DNA of 64,000 nt from an uncultured Methylophaga sp. (GTDB taxonomy: Bacteria; Pseudomonadota; Gammaproteobacteria; Nitrosococcales; Methylophagaceae): NCBI GenBank assembly GCA_913055695.1, contig CAJXKF010000007.1:62001-126000 (forward strand), read 5' to 3'. The notes beneath the pieces are model-generated. The model was given only the letters and a program-made list of their open reading frames with translations, did not search any database and had not been told where the DNA came from. Of the stretch, positions 19,671 to 28,319 are shown in pieces. Position 1 is the stretch's first letter; every line of letters begins with the position of its first letter. Both the position numbers and the translations under genes were made by a program.

Positions 19671-20294
19671 ATGAATATGATGCAATACGCAGGTTCCGAC
19701 AGACGGGAATTCTTCCGCATCAATGACACGGTTGTTGTTGATTACAAAGTCATACAGAGAGATAACGTGAGCAATGTGGCACGTCGCATTGCCCAGTCGG
19801 CTGATGATGATATGGGCAATGAAAAAGCCCAGTTAAGAGCGATTCAAAATGCTTTCAGTCACCTGGTTGATCAAATCAATCATCATGACCGTGAAATCGC
19901 CAGAGCGCTTCGCATGCTCGACGATAAAATCAATCTGGTCTCCCAGAGTATCCAGCGTTATAACAACCCCGTTAATCCCGATGATTTAACCGAAGCCAAT
20001 CTCAGTGGCGGCGGTATTGCCTTTATGGTGGCCGAGCCGGTTGAGATTCGCGGTCATGTGGAACTGCATGTGCAACTGCTGCCGACAGCCAATACAGTCC
20101 ACGCGCTTGCCACTGTCGTGTCCTGCGAAAAGATTCTGTCAGCCCCGCCTGAAAAACCCTACCACCTGCGTATGGTCTTCACCCATATGGATGAACAGGA
20201 CCGTAACCAGCTGGTCAAACATACCCTGAACCGCCAGGCGGAAATGCTGCGCGGCGGAATTTCCAGTGAAGGCATGAGCCTGCGCGAATTTTAA
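19671..20294 (+). CDS. PilZ domain protein
   Basis: About 207 residues. A PilZ c-di-GMP receptor arrangement is visible: an N-terminal arginine motif, DRREFFRIND, followed by a long helical insertion (about 40-105), and then the second motif NLSGGGIAFMV and a beta-barrel. The Arg and (N/D)xSxxG motifs are the ligand-binding elements of the family. Two GGDEF proteins in this window could supply the ligand. Three closely spaced ATGs make the exact start uncertain, with 19671 used here. It converges with the RND genes 18 bp away. Confidence 0.82.
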   Translation: MNMMQYAGSDRREFFRINDTVVVDYKVIQRDNVSNVARRIAQSADDDMGNEKAQLRAIQNAFSHLVDQINHHDREIARALRMLDDKINLVSQSIQRYNNPVNPDDLTEANLSGGGIAFMVAEPVEIRGHVELHVQLLPTANTVHALATVVSCEKILSAPPEKPYHLRMVFTHMDEQDRNQLVKHTLNRQAEMLRGGISSEGMSLREF

Positions 20295-20312
20295 TTCCCC
20301 TGGTGCTGAATA

Positions 20313-23300
20313 TCAGTCAGTCGCTCTGGCGCTGATATAGCTGTAATACAGCAGGGGAATCACCACCAGCGTCAAGACGGTAGACACCAGAATACCGAAT
20401 AATAGCGCCACGGCCAGCCCGTTGAATATCGGGTCATCCAGAATAAACAAGGCGCCCAGCATCGCCGCCAGCGCGGTCAAAGCGATAGGTTTGGCCCGAA
20501 CCGATGCGGCCTGAATCACTGCCTGCTCGGCAGGTACACCGCTGGCCATCGCTTCGCGGATAAAATCCACCAGCAAGATGGAGTTGCGTACGATGATACC
20601 GGCCATCGCAATCATGCCAATCATTGAGGTTGCCGTGAACTCGGCGCCCAGCAGAGCATGCCCCGGCATCACCCCGATAACAGTCAGCGGAATCGGCACC
20701 ATGATAATCAAGGGCAGCAGATAGGATCGGAACTGCGCCACAATCAGGATATAAATCAGCACAATGCCGACCGCATAAGCGAGCCCCATATCGCGGAAGG
20801 TCTCATAAGTTATCTGCCATTCGCCATCCCACTTGATGCTGTCTTTAATAGACAGTGAAGGCGGTGAGAACAAGTATTGCTCTATCTCATCGGCTTGCAG
20901 ACGCTGATAGATGTTGAACATCCCGTACAGGGGGCTATCCACATCTCCGGCCATATCGGCGGTGACAAAAACGACCGGCTGCAGATCTTTGTGATAAATC
21001 GTCTGCTGATGGGTGGTATCAATCACCGTCACCACCTCGCCCAGGCTTGTCATCTCACCGGTCTGATTGCTGAGTTTGAGATTCAGCAATGTATCAAGAT
21101 TACGTTTATCCGCAATGGGGAGTTGCAAGCGTAAAGGCACCGCATATTTCACCGCAGCATCGTGAAGATAACCCACATCCTCCCCTTCCAGTGCCAGCCT
21201 GATAGCCTGCACAATCTGCTGCTGACTGAGCCCAAATAGCGCCGCTTTATTTCTGTCGATATCAATCACCTTGCGTGGCGCCTTTGTTTCCACACTGGTG
21301 TCGATATCCACTACGCCGTTGACCGCGGCAAAGTCCTGTTCTAGCTTTTTGGCTGTCACTAATTGCGCGTCATAATTAAGCCCATAAACCTCGGCGACAA
21401 TCGGCGACTGCACCGGCGGCCCCGGCGGGACTTCAACCAGTTTCAGATTGGCCTGCCACTGTGCAGCAATCTCTTGCAGCGGCTCACGCAGGCTCAGCGC
21501 GATGTCATGGCTGCTGCGGTCACGTAAGGATTTATGACGGAAATTCACCTGCACATCGGCCATATGCCAGCCTTCTCGCAGATAGTACTGTCGCACCAGA
21601 CCGTTAAAATTGATCGGCGAGGCAGTGCCTATATAAGCTTGATAATCGGTGACTTCCGGCACCTGCTGCAGATAGAACGTCAGGTCTCTGACTGCAGCAG
21701 CGGTGGTTTCCAGCGGCGTGCCCTCGGGCATATCAACGACCAGTTGCAGCTCTGACTTGTTATCGAAAGGCAGCATTTTCATTACCACCAGTCTGGCTGC
21801 AGCCAGGCCCACAGACAAAACAATCAATATCACCAGTCCCAGCCACAGCAGGCGTCTGTAAAGCCGGGCACGGGCTGAGAGAACAAACGGTGACAGCAGA
21901 CGCTGAAAGAAGCGGTTTTCACTGTGATGCTGCTGCGGCTGTTGCTGCCGATGACGGGCCAGCAATCTCAGCACCATCCACGGCGTAATGATGTAGGCCA
22001 CCAGCAGTGACAGCAGCATACCGATACTGGCATTAATCGGAATCGGGCTCATATACGGCCCCATCAACCCTGACACAAAGGCCATCGGCAGCAAGGCGGC
22101 GATCACGGCAAAGGTAGCCAGGATGGTCGGTTGACCGACTTCATCGACCGCCAGCGGAATAGCTTCACGCAGCGTCTTTGCACCATGCTGCAGGTGTCGA
22201 TGAATATTTTCGACCACCACAATCGCGTCATCGACCAGAATGCCAATTGAGAAAATCAGGGCAAACAGCGATACCCGGTTCAAGGTAAAACCCCAGGCCC
22301 AGGATGCAAACAGCATCAAGAGCAGGGTGATCACCACCGCGACACCGACAATTATGGCTTCCCGCCAGCCCAGCGCCAGTAACACCAGTGCCACCACGGC
22401 GATAGTAACGAAAACCAATTTATGTATCAGCGTTTCCGCCTTGTCATTGGCGGTTTCACCATAGTTTCGGGTGACAGTGATGTTGACCGCATCGGGCACA
22501 ATCACACCACGCAGCGCCTCAATTTTGGCGAGCACAGCTTGCGCGATATCAGCCGCATTGTGACCCGCTTGCTTGGCTATCGCCAGGGTCACGGCATCGA
22601 ACTCTCCCTGAGCGCTAATGCCTTTATCCTGGGCAGCCTGTCCCGTACCAAACCAGACATAGCGTTCGGCTTGTTCCGGACCATGACTTATCGTAGCAAC
22701 ATCACTGAGATACACCGGTTTACCCTCATGCAGGCCGATGATGAGTTCCTGCAGAGTCTGTGTCGACACAATCAACTCCCCGGCCTGCACTGAAGTTGCC
22801 AGGTTGTGTTGTACCACGCTACCGGCTTCAGCAGATTGATTGGCGGCGGTGAGCGTCGCGCTTAGCGCAGCCGGATCGATGTGATAGCTAGCGAGCTTGA
22901 TCGGATCCAGGGTAATACTGACAACACTATCAGGGCCGCCAACAGTGTAGATATCGCGGGTACCATTAATGCGTTTGATCTCAGCTTCCAGCGCATGGGC
23001 GACCTGTTTGAGCTGGTAGGTATCCTGTTTGTCTTCCCGCCACAGGCTCAAAGTCAGGATGGGCACATCATCAATGCCCTTGGGTTTGATGATCGGTTGT
23101 GCCACACCCAGTTCAGCCGGCAGCCAATCACTGTTGGAGTAGATTTTGTTATACAGGCGCACTATCGCCTCGGTACGCGGCTCGCCCACTTCAAACTGCG
23201 CGGTCAGCACTGCCATGCCGGGTTTAGAAACCGAATAGACATGCTCCATCCCCTCGATTTCACTGATGACCTGTTCCGCAGGGGTGGCGATCAGCTTTTC

Positions 23301-23486
23301 CACCTCCTGTGCACTGGCTCCGGGATAAGCGATAAAAACATTAGCAAAGGTCACATCAATCTGCGGCTCTTCCTCGCGCGGCGTTACCATAATGGCAAAC
23401 AGCCCCAGCAAAATCGCCAGCAGAGCAATGAGTGGTGTCAGCGCATTATCCTGAAAAAAGGCAGCGATCCGTCCAGAAAGCCCCAT
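20313..23486 (-). CDS. RND family efflux transporter permease
   Basis: A 1057-residue inner-membrane pump subunit of the AcrB/MdtB type. It has an N-terminal transmembrane helix, a large periplasmic porter domain, a central block of helices, a second periplasmic loop and a final block. Visible signatures are TPREEEPQIDVTFANVFIAY near the N terminus, ILVDDAIVVVENIHRHLQHG in the first helical bundle and GIIVRNSILLVDFIREAM in the second. It is expected to work with the adaptor encoded 2 bp upstream and an outer-membrane channel not found here. The substrate is unknown. Relatives of this divergent group are often annotated as acriflavin resistance proteins. Confidence 0.92.
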   Translation of the reverse strand: MGLSGRIAAFFQDNALTPLIALLAILLGLFAIMVTPREEEPQIDVTFANVFIAYPGASAQEVEKLIATPAEQVISEIEGMEHVYSVSKPGMAVLTAQFEVGEPRTEAIVRLYNKIYSNSDWLPAELGVAQPIIKPKGIDDVPILTLSLWREDKQDTYQLKQVAHALEAEIKRINGTRDIYTVGGPDSVVSITLDPIKLASYHIDPAALSATLTAANQSAEAGSVVQHNLATSVQAGELIVSTQTLQELIIGLHEGKPVYLSDVATISHGPEQAERYVWFGTGQAAQDKGISAQGEFDAVTLAIAKQAGHNAADIAQAVLAKIEALRGVIVPDAVNITVTRNYGETANDKAETLIHKLVFVTIAVVALVLLALGWREAIIVGVAVVITLLLMLFASWAWGFTLNRVSLFALIFSIGILVDDAIVVVENIHRHLQHGAKTLREAIPLAVDEVGQPTILATFAVIAALLPMAFVSGLMGPYMSPIPINASIGMLLSLLVAYIITPWMVLRLLARHRQQQPQQHHSENRFFQRLLSPFVLSARARLYRRLLWLGLVILIVLSVGLAAARLVVMKMLPFDNKSELQLVVDMPEGTPLETTAAAVRDLTFYLQQVPEVTDYQAYIGTASPINFNGLVRQYYLREGWHMADVQVNFRHKSLRDRSSHDIALSLREPLQEIAAQWQANLKLVEVPPGPPVQSPIVAEVYGLNYDAQLVTAKKLEQDFAAVNGVVDIDTSVETKAPRKVIDIDRNKAALFGLSQQQIVQAIRLALEGEDVGYLHDAAVKYAVPLRLQLPIADKRNLDTLLNLKLSNQTGEMTSLGEVVTVIDTTHQQTIYHKDLQPVVFVTADMAGDVDSPLYGMFNIYQRLQADEIEQYLFSPPSLSIKDSIKWDGEWQITYETFRDMGLAYAVGIVLIYILIVAQFRSYLLPLIIMVPIPLTVIGVMPGHALLGAEFTATSMIGMIAMAGIIVRNSILLVDFIREAMASGVPAEQAVIQAASVRAKPIALTALAAMLGALFILDDPIFNGLAVALLFGILVSTVLTLVVIPLLYYSYISARATD

Positions 23487-23488
23487 CT

Positions 23489-24562
23489 CTATTGACCCTG
23501 ATTGTGTTTGATGATGCCAACGGCCTGAGTAGGATCGGTAATGAAAACATCACCTGCTTGCAGCCCCGCCAGAATCTCGCGTTCAGTCCCTACCGTCCTG
23601 CCCAGTCGAACCTGACGAAGCTGAATATCATCGTTTTTGAGCAGATACACCGCACTGGCCTCCCCTCGCTGAACCACGGCTTCGGCAGGGACCAGCAATA
23701 GGGTTTCATCCGGGCCTTCCAGGCTCACTTTGACACTGCTGCCCGGATACAAATTTTCTGCCGGCGTCAGCAGCGGGATCCGAAGACCGAAACTATGACT
23801 AGCTGCATCAGCCTGCGGTATCAGTGTCGCTTCACCGGCAGACAATGTATGGCCATCATCGGTAGTAATGCTTGTAATCCTGGCCGGCAGCAAATCATTG
23901 AGCAGACGCTGTGGGATCTGAATCACAACCCGAAGCGAGTCCAGTGAAACACCCGACAGCAATAACTGGCCGGGACTGGCCATCTCACCGACTTCAATCA
24001 GCCGCTCAGTCACAATGCCGGCATAAGGCGCTTTTACAACGGTGTATGATAAAGCGACTTTTGCTTCAGCGACCTCGGCTTCACGGGCTTTGATTTGTGC
24101 CGCCAGTACATTGACCCGTGCGCTGGCAGCGGCTTTATCTGCCTCTGCCTTATCCAGTGCCGAACGGGTCACCTGCTTGCGGGAAAAGAGATCAGCAATC
24201 CGCCCGGCTTCAGCCAAGGCTTCTTTTTGCCTGGCCAGGGCTTCCTGATACTGCGCCTTTTCAGCGAGTAAATTTGCCTCGGCGCGCATCAGCCGGGTTT
24301 TAATTTCATCGTCGCGGAAGCGTAGAATGACTGCGTCTTGAGCGACCCTGTCATTCACATCAACATTAATTTCAATGACTTCCGCCGTGATACGCGATGA
24401 GACCGTCGCGCGGTTCACCGCCTCCACCACCCCATCAAACTGATATTGGGCTGGTATCGTTTTCAGCTCGACGCTGGAAGTGGCTAGAGACTCAGCCTGA
24501 CTGAGCTGGGGTATCAGCCATAGGCAGAAGGCGAAAAAAACAGGATAGTGGCTGAGCTTCAT
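23489..24562 (-). CDS. RND efflux periplasmic adaptor (membrane fusion protein)
   Basis: 357 residues with a cleavable signal (FFAFCLWLIPQLSQAES). It has the HlyD/AcrA plan: a lipoyl half (FDGVVEAVNRATVSSRITA), a long alpha-hairpin rich in Ala, Glu and Lys (about 90-160), the second lipoyl half (VVKAPYAGIVTERLIEVGE), a beta-barrel and a membrane-proximal domain. It links the inner-membrane RND permease, encoded immediately downstream, to an outer-membrane channel. The 93-bp gap to the divergent GST-like gene holds an AT-rich dyad that may be the operator. Confidence 0.9.
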   Translation of the reverse strand: MKLSHYPVFFAFCLWLIPQLSQAESLATSSVELKTIPAQYQFDGVVEAVNRATVSSRITAEVIEINVDVNDRVAQDAVILRFRDDEIKTRLMRAEANLLAEKAQYQEALARQKEALAEAGRIADLFSRKQVTRSALDKAEADKAAASARVNVLAAQIKAREAEVAEAKVALSYTVVKAPYAGIVTERLIEVGEMASPGQLLLSGVSLDSLRVVIQIPQRLLNDLLPARITSITTDDGHTLSAGEATLIPQADAASHSFGLRIPLLTPAENLYPGSSVKVSLEGPDETLLLVPAEAVVQRGEASAVYLLKNDDIQLRQVRLGRTVGTEREILAGLQAGDVFITDPTQAVGIIKHNQGQ

Positions 24563-24587
24563 GAGCTGTCCCTGTATATACTCGTAT

Positions 24588-24603
24588 ATTAGTATTTACT
24601 AAT
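24588..24603. promoter_or_regulatory. AT-rich operator-like dyad upstream of the RND operon
   Basis: ATTAGT-attt-ACTAAT is a perfect 6-bp inverted repeat 26 bp before the adaptor start, inside a very AT-rich tract. Its position would block transcription if bound. No regulator gene is adjacent, so the protein concerned is unknown. Confidence 0.4.
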
Positions 24604-24655
24604 TTATAATTATCACGTCTGTTTGTCTATACTGGCGGCCTTTTAGTCGTGATTA

Positions 24656-25327
24656 ATGAGTGAAATGACTGAGCAGAATCTAGCCACGCTTTATAGTTTT
24701 CGCCGCTGTCCCTATGCCATGCGTGCCCGGCTGGCGATTGCCCGGAGCGGCATCAGCTGCGAACTGCGGGAAGTGGTGCTTAAAGACAAGCCGCAGCAGC
24801 TGATTGCTTTATCACCCAAAGCAACGGTACCCGTGTTGCTGACGGCTGATGACAAAGTGATTGATGAAAGTATCGATATCGCATTCTGGGCACTGGCACA
24901 GCAGGATCCTGATAACTGGTACCAGGCACTTTCCACCGAGCAGCATCAACAAATGCTCGACCTTATCGAAAACAATGATGGTGAGTTCAAATATTTTCTG
25001 GACCGCTACAAATACGCTGATCGCTACCCGGAACAGGATGAGGGCTATTACCGCCAGCAGGGCGAGAAAACCCTGGCAAGACTGGAACAGTTGCTGAAAG
25101 AAAACGGCTGCTTATTGCAACAAAGCTGGACGCTGGCCGATATCGCATTACTGCCGTTCATCCGTCAGTTCGCTTTTGTCGATAAGGACTGGTTTGACCG
25201 CTCCCCCTACCCCAGAGTCAGGGACTGGCTGGAAGATTTTCTGGAGAGTGAGCTGTTTCGCTCCGTGATGAAAAAATATCCGCAATGGCACGAGGGCGAT
25301 GAGCCCGTGCTGTTCCCCCAGGGCTAG
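24656..25327 (+). CDS. Glutathione S-transferase family protein
   Basis: 223 residues. The N-terminal thioredoxin-like domain opens with LYSFRRCPYAMRARLAIARS, whose CPYA recalls glutaredoxin 2 and other Cys-type GSTs, followed by the cis-proline region KATVPVLL and DESIDI for glutathione binding. The C-terminal all-helical domain runs from about 95 to 215. The natural substrate cannot be told. It overlaps the convergent transglutaminase-like gene by 4 bp at the stops. Confidence 0.85.
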   Translation: MSEMTEQNLATLYSFRRCPYAMRARLAIARSGISCELREVVLKDKPQQLIALSPKATVPVLLTADDKVIDESIDIAFWALAQQDPDNWYQALSTEQHQQMLDLIENNDGEFKYFLDRYKYADRYPEQDEGYYRQQGEKTLARLEQLLKENGCLLQQSWTLADIALLPFIRQFAFVDKDWFDRSPYPRVRDWLEDFLESELFRSVMKKYPQWHEGDEPVLFPQG

Positions 25328-26004
25328 GGACAGCGGGTTCTGGCTTCTGCTGCGGGCAGGTCGTAATACTGATAACGACAGATCATGGTCCGGCTATCGG
25401 CGGCCTCGACATCCATGCTTTTAAGCAAGTTCTGCCACAGACTGATGCGTTCTGAGTTATCGATAAAATCGCTGTCGTGATTGCGTTTATTCAGCCACAG
25501 TCCGGCACCGTTAAAGCTGTAGACCGGATATAAATCATCGCGCTGCGTGGCCGGCAGAATGCGCGTGTTGAGATTATCCAGTACCAGCGGCACGGCTTTC
25601 GGTGTTTCGTAATAACTGACCACCATATGCGCCTGGTTGAGTTCCAGGGCTTTGACATAAGTCAGCCGCAGCTTGTCCTGGTCCATACCCATTCCGGTCA
25701 GGGTAAAGTACTTGGCCAGCGAAAAGTCTTCACAGTCGCCGCCACCACTGACAATCGTCTGCAGCGGTGTGGCCCAGTAATCCTGCTGCCGCCAGTGCTT
25801 GATATCATCAACAAACACCAGCTGATTCACAAAATCATTGGCTGCCTGCAAGCGACGTTTATCAGACCAGCGCTTGCCATTGTCAATCAGCTGGTTCCAG
25901 CTGGCGACGCGGGCCTCGATCTCGGGGCTGATAGCCGACTCCTTCTTGGGAGAGGATGAGCAGCCGGCCATTAGCGCCAGCATCAAAACGATCAGCCATT
26001 TCAT
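25324..26004 (-). CDS. Transglutaminase-like cysteine peptidase (BTLCP) lipoprotein
   Basis: 226 residues from the ATG at 26004, where GGAGG overlaps the end of bioD. The N terminus is a lipoprotein signal (LMLALMAGCSSS, lipidated Cys). The catalytic Cys is in GGGDCEDFSLAKYFTL, the His in NQAHMVVSYY and the Asp in VLDNLNTRI, the triad order of the bacterial transglutaminase-like cysteine peptidases. LapG, the best-known member, cleaves biofilm adhesins, but it is soluble in the periplasm and accompanied by LapD, which is not seen here. It is the last gene of the bioBFHCD run, 2 bp after bioD, although no link to biotin is known. Confidence 0.82.
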   Translation of the reverse strand: MKWLIVLMLALMAGCSSSPKKESAISPEIEARVASWNQLIDNGKRWSDKRRLQAANDFVNQLVFVDDIKHWRQQDYWATPLQTIVSGGGDCEDFSLAKYFTLTGMGMDQDKLRLTYVKALELNQAHMVVSYYETPKAVPLVLDNLNTRILPATQRDDLYPVYSFNGAGLWLNKRNHDSDFIDNSERISLWQNLLKSMDVEAADSRTMICRYQYYDLPAAEARTRCP

Positions 26005-26006
26005 TT

Positions 26007-26672
26007 TCAGTCCTCCCGGCAGAGGAAATCCGCAGCAGACTGGCCATCGACGAGTGTTGGAACAACGCCGAGGCAAGGAGCTGCAATATGCTGTTTCAGT
26101 GTGTCTATAATGTCTGCCGATTCGCCTTGCCGGTCAAGATGATTGGCTACCCAGCCCGCGATCCGCAGGCCACGCTGCTGAATCGATTCAATACTGAGTA
26201 AAGCGTGGTTTATACAGCCCAGCTTGATCGCCACCACCAGCACTACCGGTAAATCCAGGGCGACAGCCAGATCGGCCATGGTTTCTGTGTGATTGAGCGG
26301 TACCAGCCAGCCGCCGGCACCTTCCACGACCACAGCCTCGGCCTCGCCATTAATCTGCTCGAACTGCGCTTTTATCTTGCTGATGGAGACTTCAGTATTA
26401 ACCTGGCTGGCGGCGATATGCGGTGCAATGGCCGGTTCAAACGCATAAGGATTAACCACAGAATAAGGCAAAGTCACATTACTCTGTGCCATCATCGCCA
26501 GTGCGTCTTCGTTCTGCCATTGCCCATCCAGCCAGTCACAACCACTGGCGATGGGTTTCATTCCTGCTACTTTCAGGCCCTGCTTCTGCAACACTGCGAT
26601 GAGGCCGGTGGCAATACGGGTTTTACCGACTTCCGTATCGGTGCCGGTCACAAAAACATGTTTGGGAATCAT
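26007..26672 (-). CDS. bioD: Dethiobiotin synthetase
   Basis: 221 residues. It closes the ureido ring of dethiobiotin from 7,8-diaminopelargonate, CO2 and ATP. The P-loop GTDTEVGKT is at about 10-18, followed by MKPIASGC and the VVEGAGGWLVPL block that binds substrate and magnesium. It overlaps bioC by 4 bp within the biotin operon. Confidence 0.96.
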   Translation of the reverse strand: MIPKHVFVTGTDTEVGKTRIATGLIAVLQKQGLKVAGMKPIASGCDWLDGQWQNEDALAMMAQSNVTLPYSVVNPYAFEPAIAPHIAASQVNTEVSISKIKAQFEQINGEAEAVVVEGAGGWLVPLNHTETMADLAVALDLPVVLVVAIKLGCINHALLSIESIQQRGLRIAGWVANHLDRQGESADIIDTLKQHIAAPCLGVVPTLVDGQSAADFLCRED

Positions 26673-27565
26673 CGACGTTGAATCTCACTCAGGGGAATAT
26701 GCACGCTGCCATCGGCCGCAGGCCGCTGCCCCATGGGCTGCAGCTTCCAGCCATGACCATAGACCACTTCATAACTGGCCGGAATCAGACCTTCAATACG
26801 GAAATTTTCGTACTCGGCAATGACCTGACGCATCAGTTTTTTTCCGGTAAGACCTCGACGCCGGCCTTCATTGACATTACGCGCCCCCAGAATTTTGAGG
26901 TCACGCATCATCGCCATTGGCGTCGGGTAGGTCAGCACATGCGCTTCAATATCCAGCACGCAGTCCGATAAGCCGCTTGCCGTCATGGCATCACCGACAT
27001 CATGCATATCGTAAAACACATTGACATGCGGATAGGGATCGACCGCCGCCCAGGCCTGTCTTAACTCGGTCAGGGTATCGGGACCCAAAGAGCTGAATAG
27101 CAATAGCCCTTCAGGACGCAGCACACGCTGGATTTCAGTGAAGCTGACTGCAGGCTCACACCACTGCAGCGCCAGGTTGGCAAAAACCAGGTCAACACTG
27201 TTATCAGCAAGCGGAATCGACTCGGCGTCGCCGGCCAGTAATTGCAGTTTCTGACTGCTGCCGGGCAGCCAGCGTTTAAGCCCGAGATCCTGACGGTAGC
27301 GTTTACGTGCCTGCTGCAACATATCGGGGGCGATATCCATCGCAAACAGAGTAGCCTGGGGATAATGTTTTTGCAGCAACGAGAGATTACGGCCGGTGCC
27401 CACGCCAAGGTCCAGGATCGACTGCGGCGCAATCTTCATCAGACTGAGGCGATCCAGTAACTCATCCGCGGTCTGGCGCTGTAAAATCGCGACATCATCA
27501 TAGTTTGCCGCGGCGGCCGCAAAGGACCGGGCCACTTTGGATTTATCAGGACGATATTCAACCAT
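26669..27565 (-). CDS. bioC: Malonyl-ACP O-methyltransferase
   Basis: 298 residues of class I SAM-dependent methyltransferase. Motif I is ILDLGVGTGRNLSLL, followed by FAMDIAPDMLQQAR, and DLVFANLALQWCEPAVSFTE is the BioC-specific motif region. It methylates malonyl-ACP so that fatty acid synthesis can build pimeloyl-ACP methyl ester. It overlaps bioH by 8 bp and bioD by 4 bp, so the operon is translationally coupled. Confidence 0.95.
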   Translation of the reverse strand: MVEYRPDKSKVARSFAAAAANYDDVAILQRQTADELLDRLSLMKIAPQSILDLGVGTGRNLSLLQKHYPQATLFAMDIAPDMLQQARKRYRQDLGLKRWLPGSSQKLQLLAGDAESIPLADNSVDLVFANLALQWCEPAVSFTEIQRVLRPEGLLLFSSLGPDTLTELRQAWAAVDPYPHVNVFYDMHDVGDAMTASGLSDCVLDIEAHVLTYPTPMAMMRDLKILGARNVNEGRRRGLTGKKLMRQVIAEYENFRIEGLIPASYEVVYGHGWKLQPMGQRPAADGSVHIPLSEIQRR

Positions 27566-28319
27566 TAATAAACTGTTCTATCTGTTGCTGACATTCTTCA
27601 GCCTGTGCAATAAACGGCGCATGCCCCAGACCATTCAGCAGTACCACCTGCAGCGCCGGATTAAGCATGCGGGCATACTCCGCCATTACCACTGGAATCA
27701 GGGTATCGCGCGTACCCAACAGCAATTGCACCGGGCAGTTTAAGCTCGTCAGCGCCTCTCGCATATCCAGTTTCAACAGGCAATCAAGCCCTGCATTCAG
27801 CGCTTCAGGTTCTGGTGAGTGCTGGGTGGCCAGCCGCTCGCTCAACTGACGAATCGTTTCGCGGCTTTTATCCGCGCCCTTGGCCTGCAGCATCAGAAAC
27901 CGCTGCAGTGTCTGCTGCTGATCGACATCGAGACTGGCAGCAAAATTCTCAAAAACCTTGCTTTGCATCGCACAGGGCCAGTCGCGGTCCTCAACAAACC
28001 GCGGCGTCGCCGCCATCAGGCTCAGTTTATCGACCCGCTCCGGGTACTGCTTCGCAAAGGCCAGGCTGAACAGACCACCCAGCGACCAGCCGAGCCAGAC
28101 GGCTTTTTGCGGCAAATTTGCGGCCAGGGTGGGCAACAGCTTTTCCAGTTCAAAGGCACCGCTTTGCCACGCAGTTAAACCATGGCCGGGCAAATCGACT
28201 AGGTGCAGGGTAAAGCGTTCAGACAGGCGCTCCGCCAATTCAGACCAGACGCCGCTGTGCATGCTCCAGCCATGTAACATCACCAGATCCGGTCCTGTGC
28301 CCCGCCGTTCAATATGCAC
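27558..28319 (-). CDS. bioH: Pimeloyl-ACP methyl ester carboxylesterase
   Basis: 253 residues from the GTG at 28319, which has GGAG seven bases upstream and begins VHIERRGTGPDLVMLHGWSM as in E. coli BioH. A longer start at 28364 would overlap bioF by 56 bp. It has an alpha/beta hydrolase fold: oxyanion HGWSM, nucleophile Ser in GWSLGG, acid in GTRDTL, His in GLGHAPF. It removes the methyl group from pimeloyl-ACP methyl ester, ending the BioC-BioH pathway. It overlaps bioF by 11 bp. Confidence 0.92.
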   Translation of the reverse strand: MHIERRGTGPDLVMLHGWSMHSGVWSELAERLSERFTLHLVDLPGHGLTAWQSGAFELEKLLPTLAANLPQKAVWLGWSLGGLFSLAFAKQYPERVDKLSLMAATPRFVEDRDWPCAMQSKVFENFAASLDVDQQQTLQRFLMLQAKGADKSRETIRQLSERLATQHSPEPEALNAGLDCLLKLDMREALTSLNCPVQLLLGTRDTLIPVVMAEYARMLNPALQVVLLNGLGHAPFIAQAEECQQQIEQFING

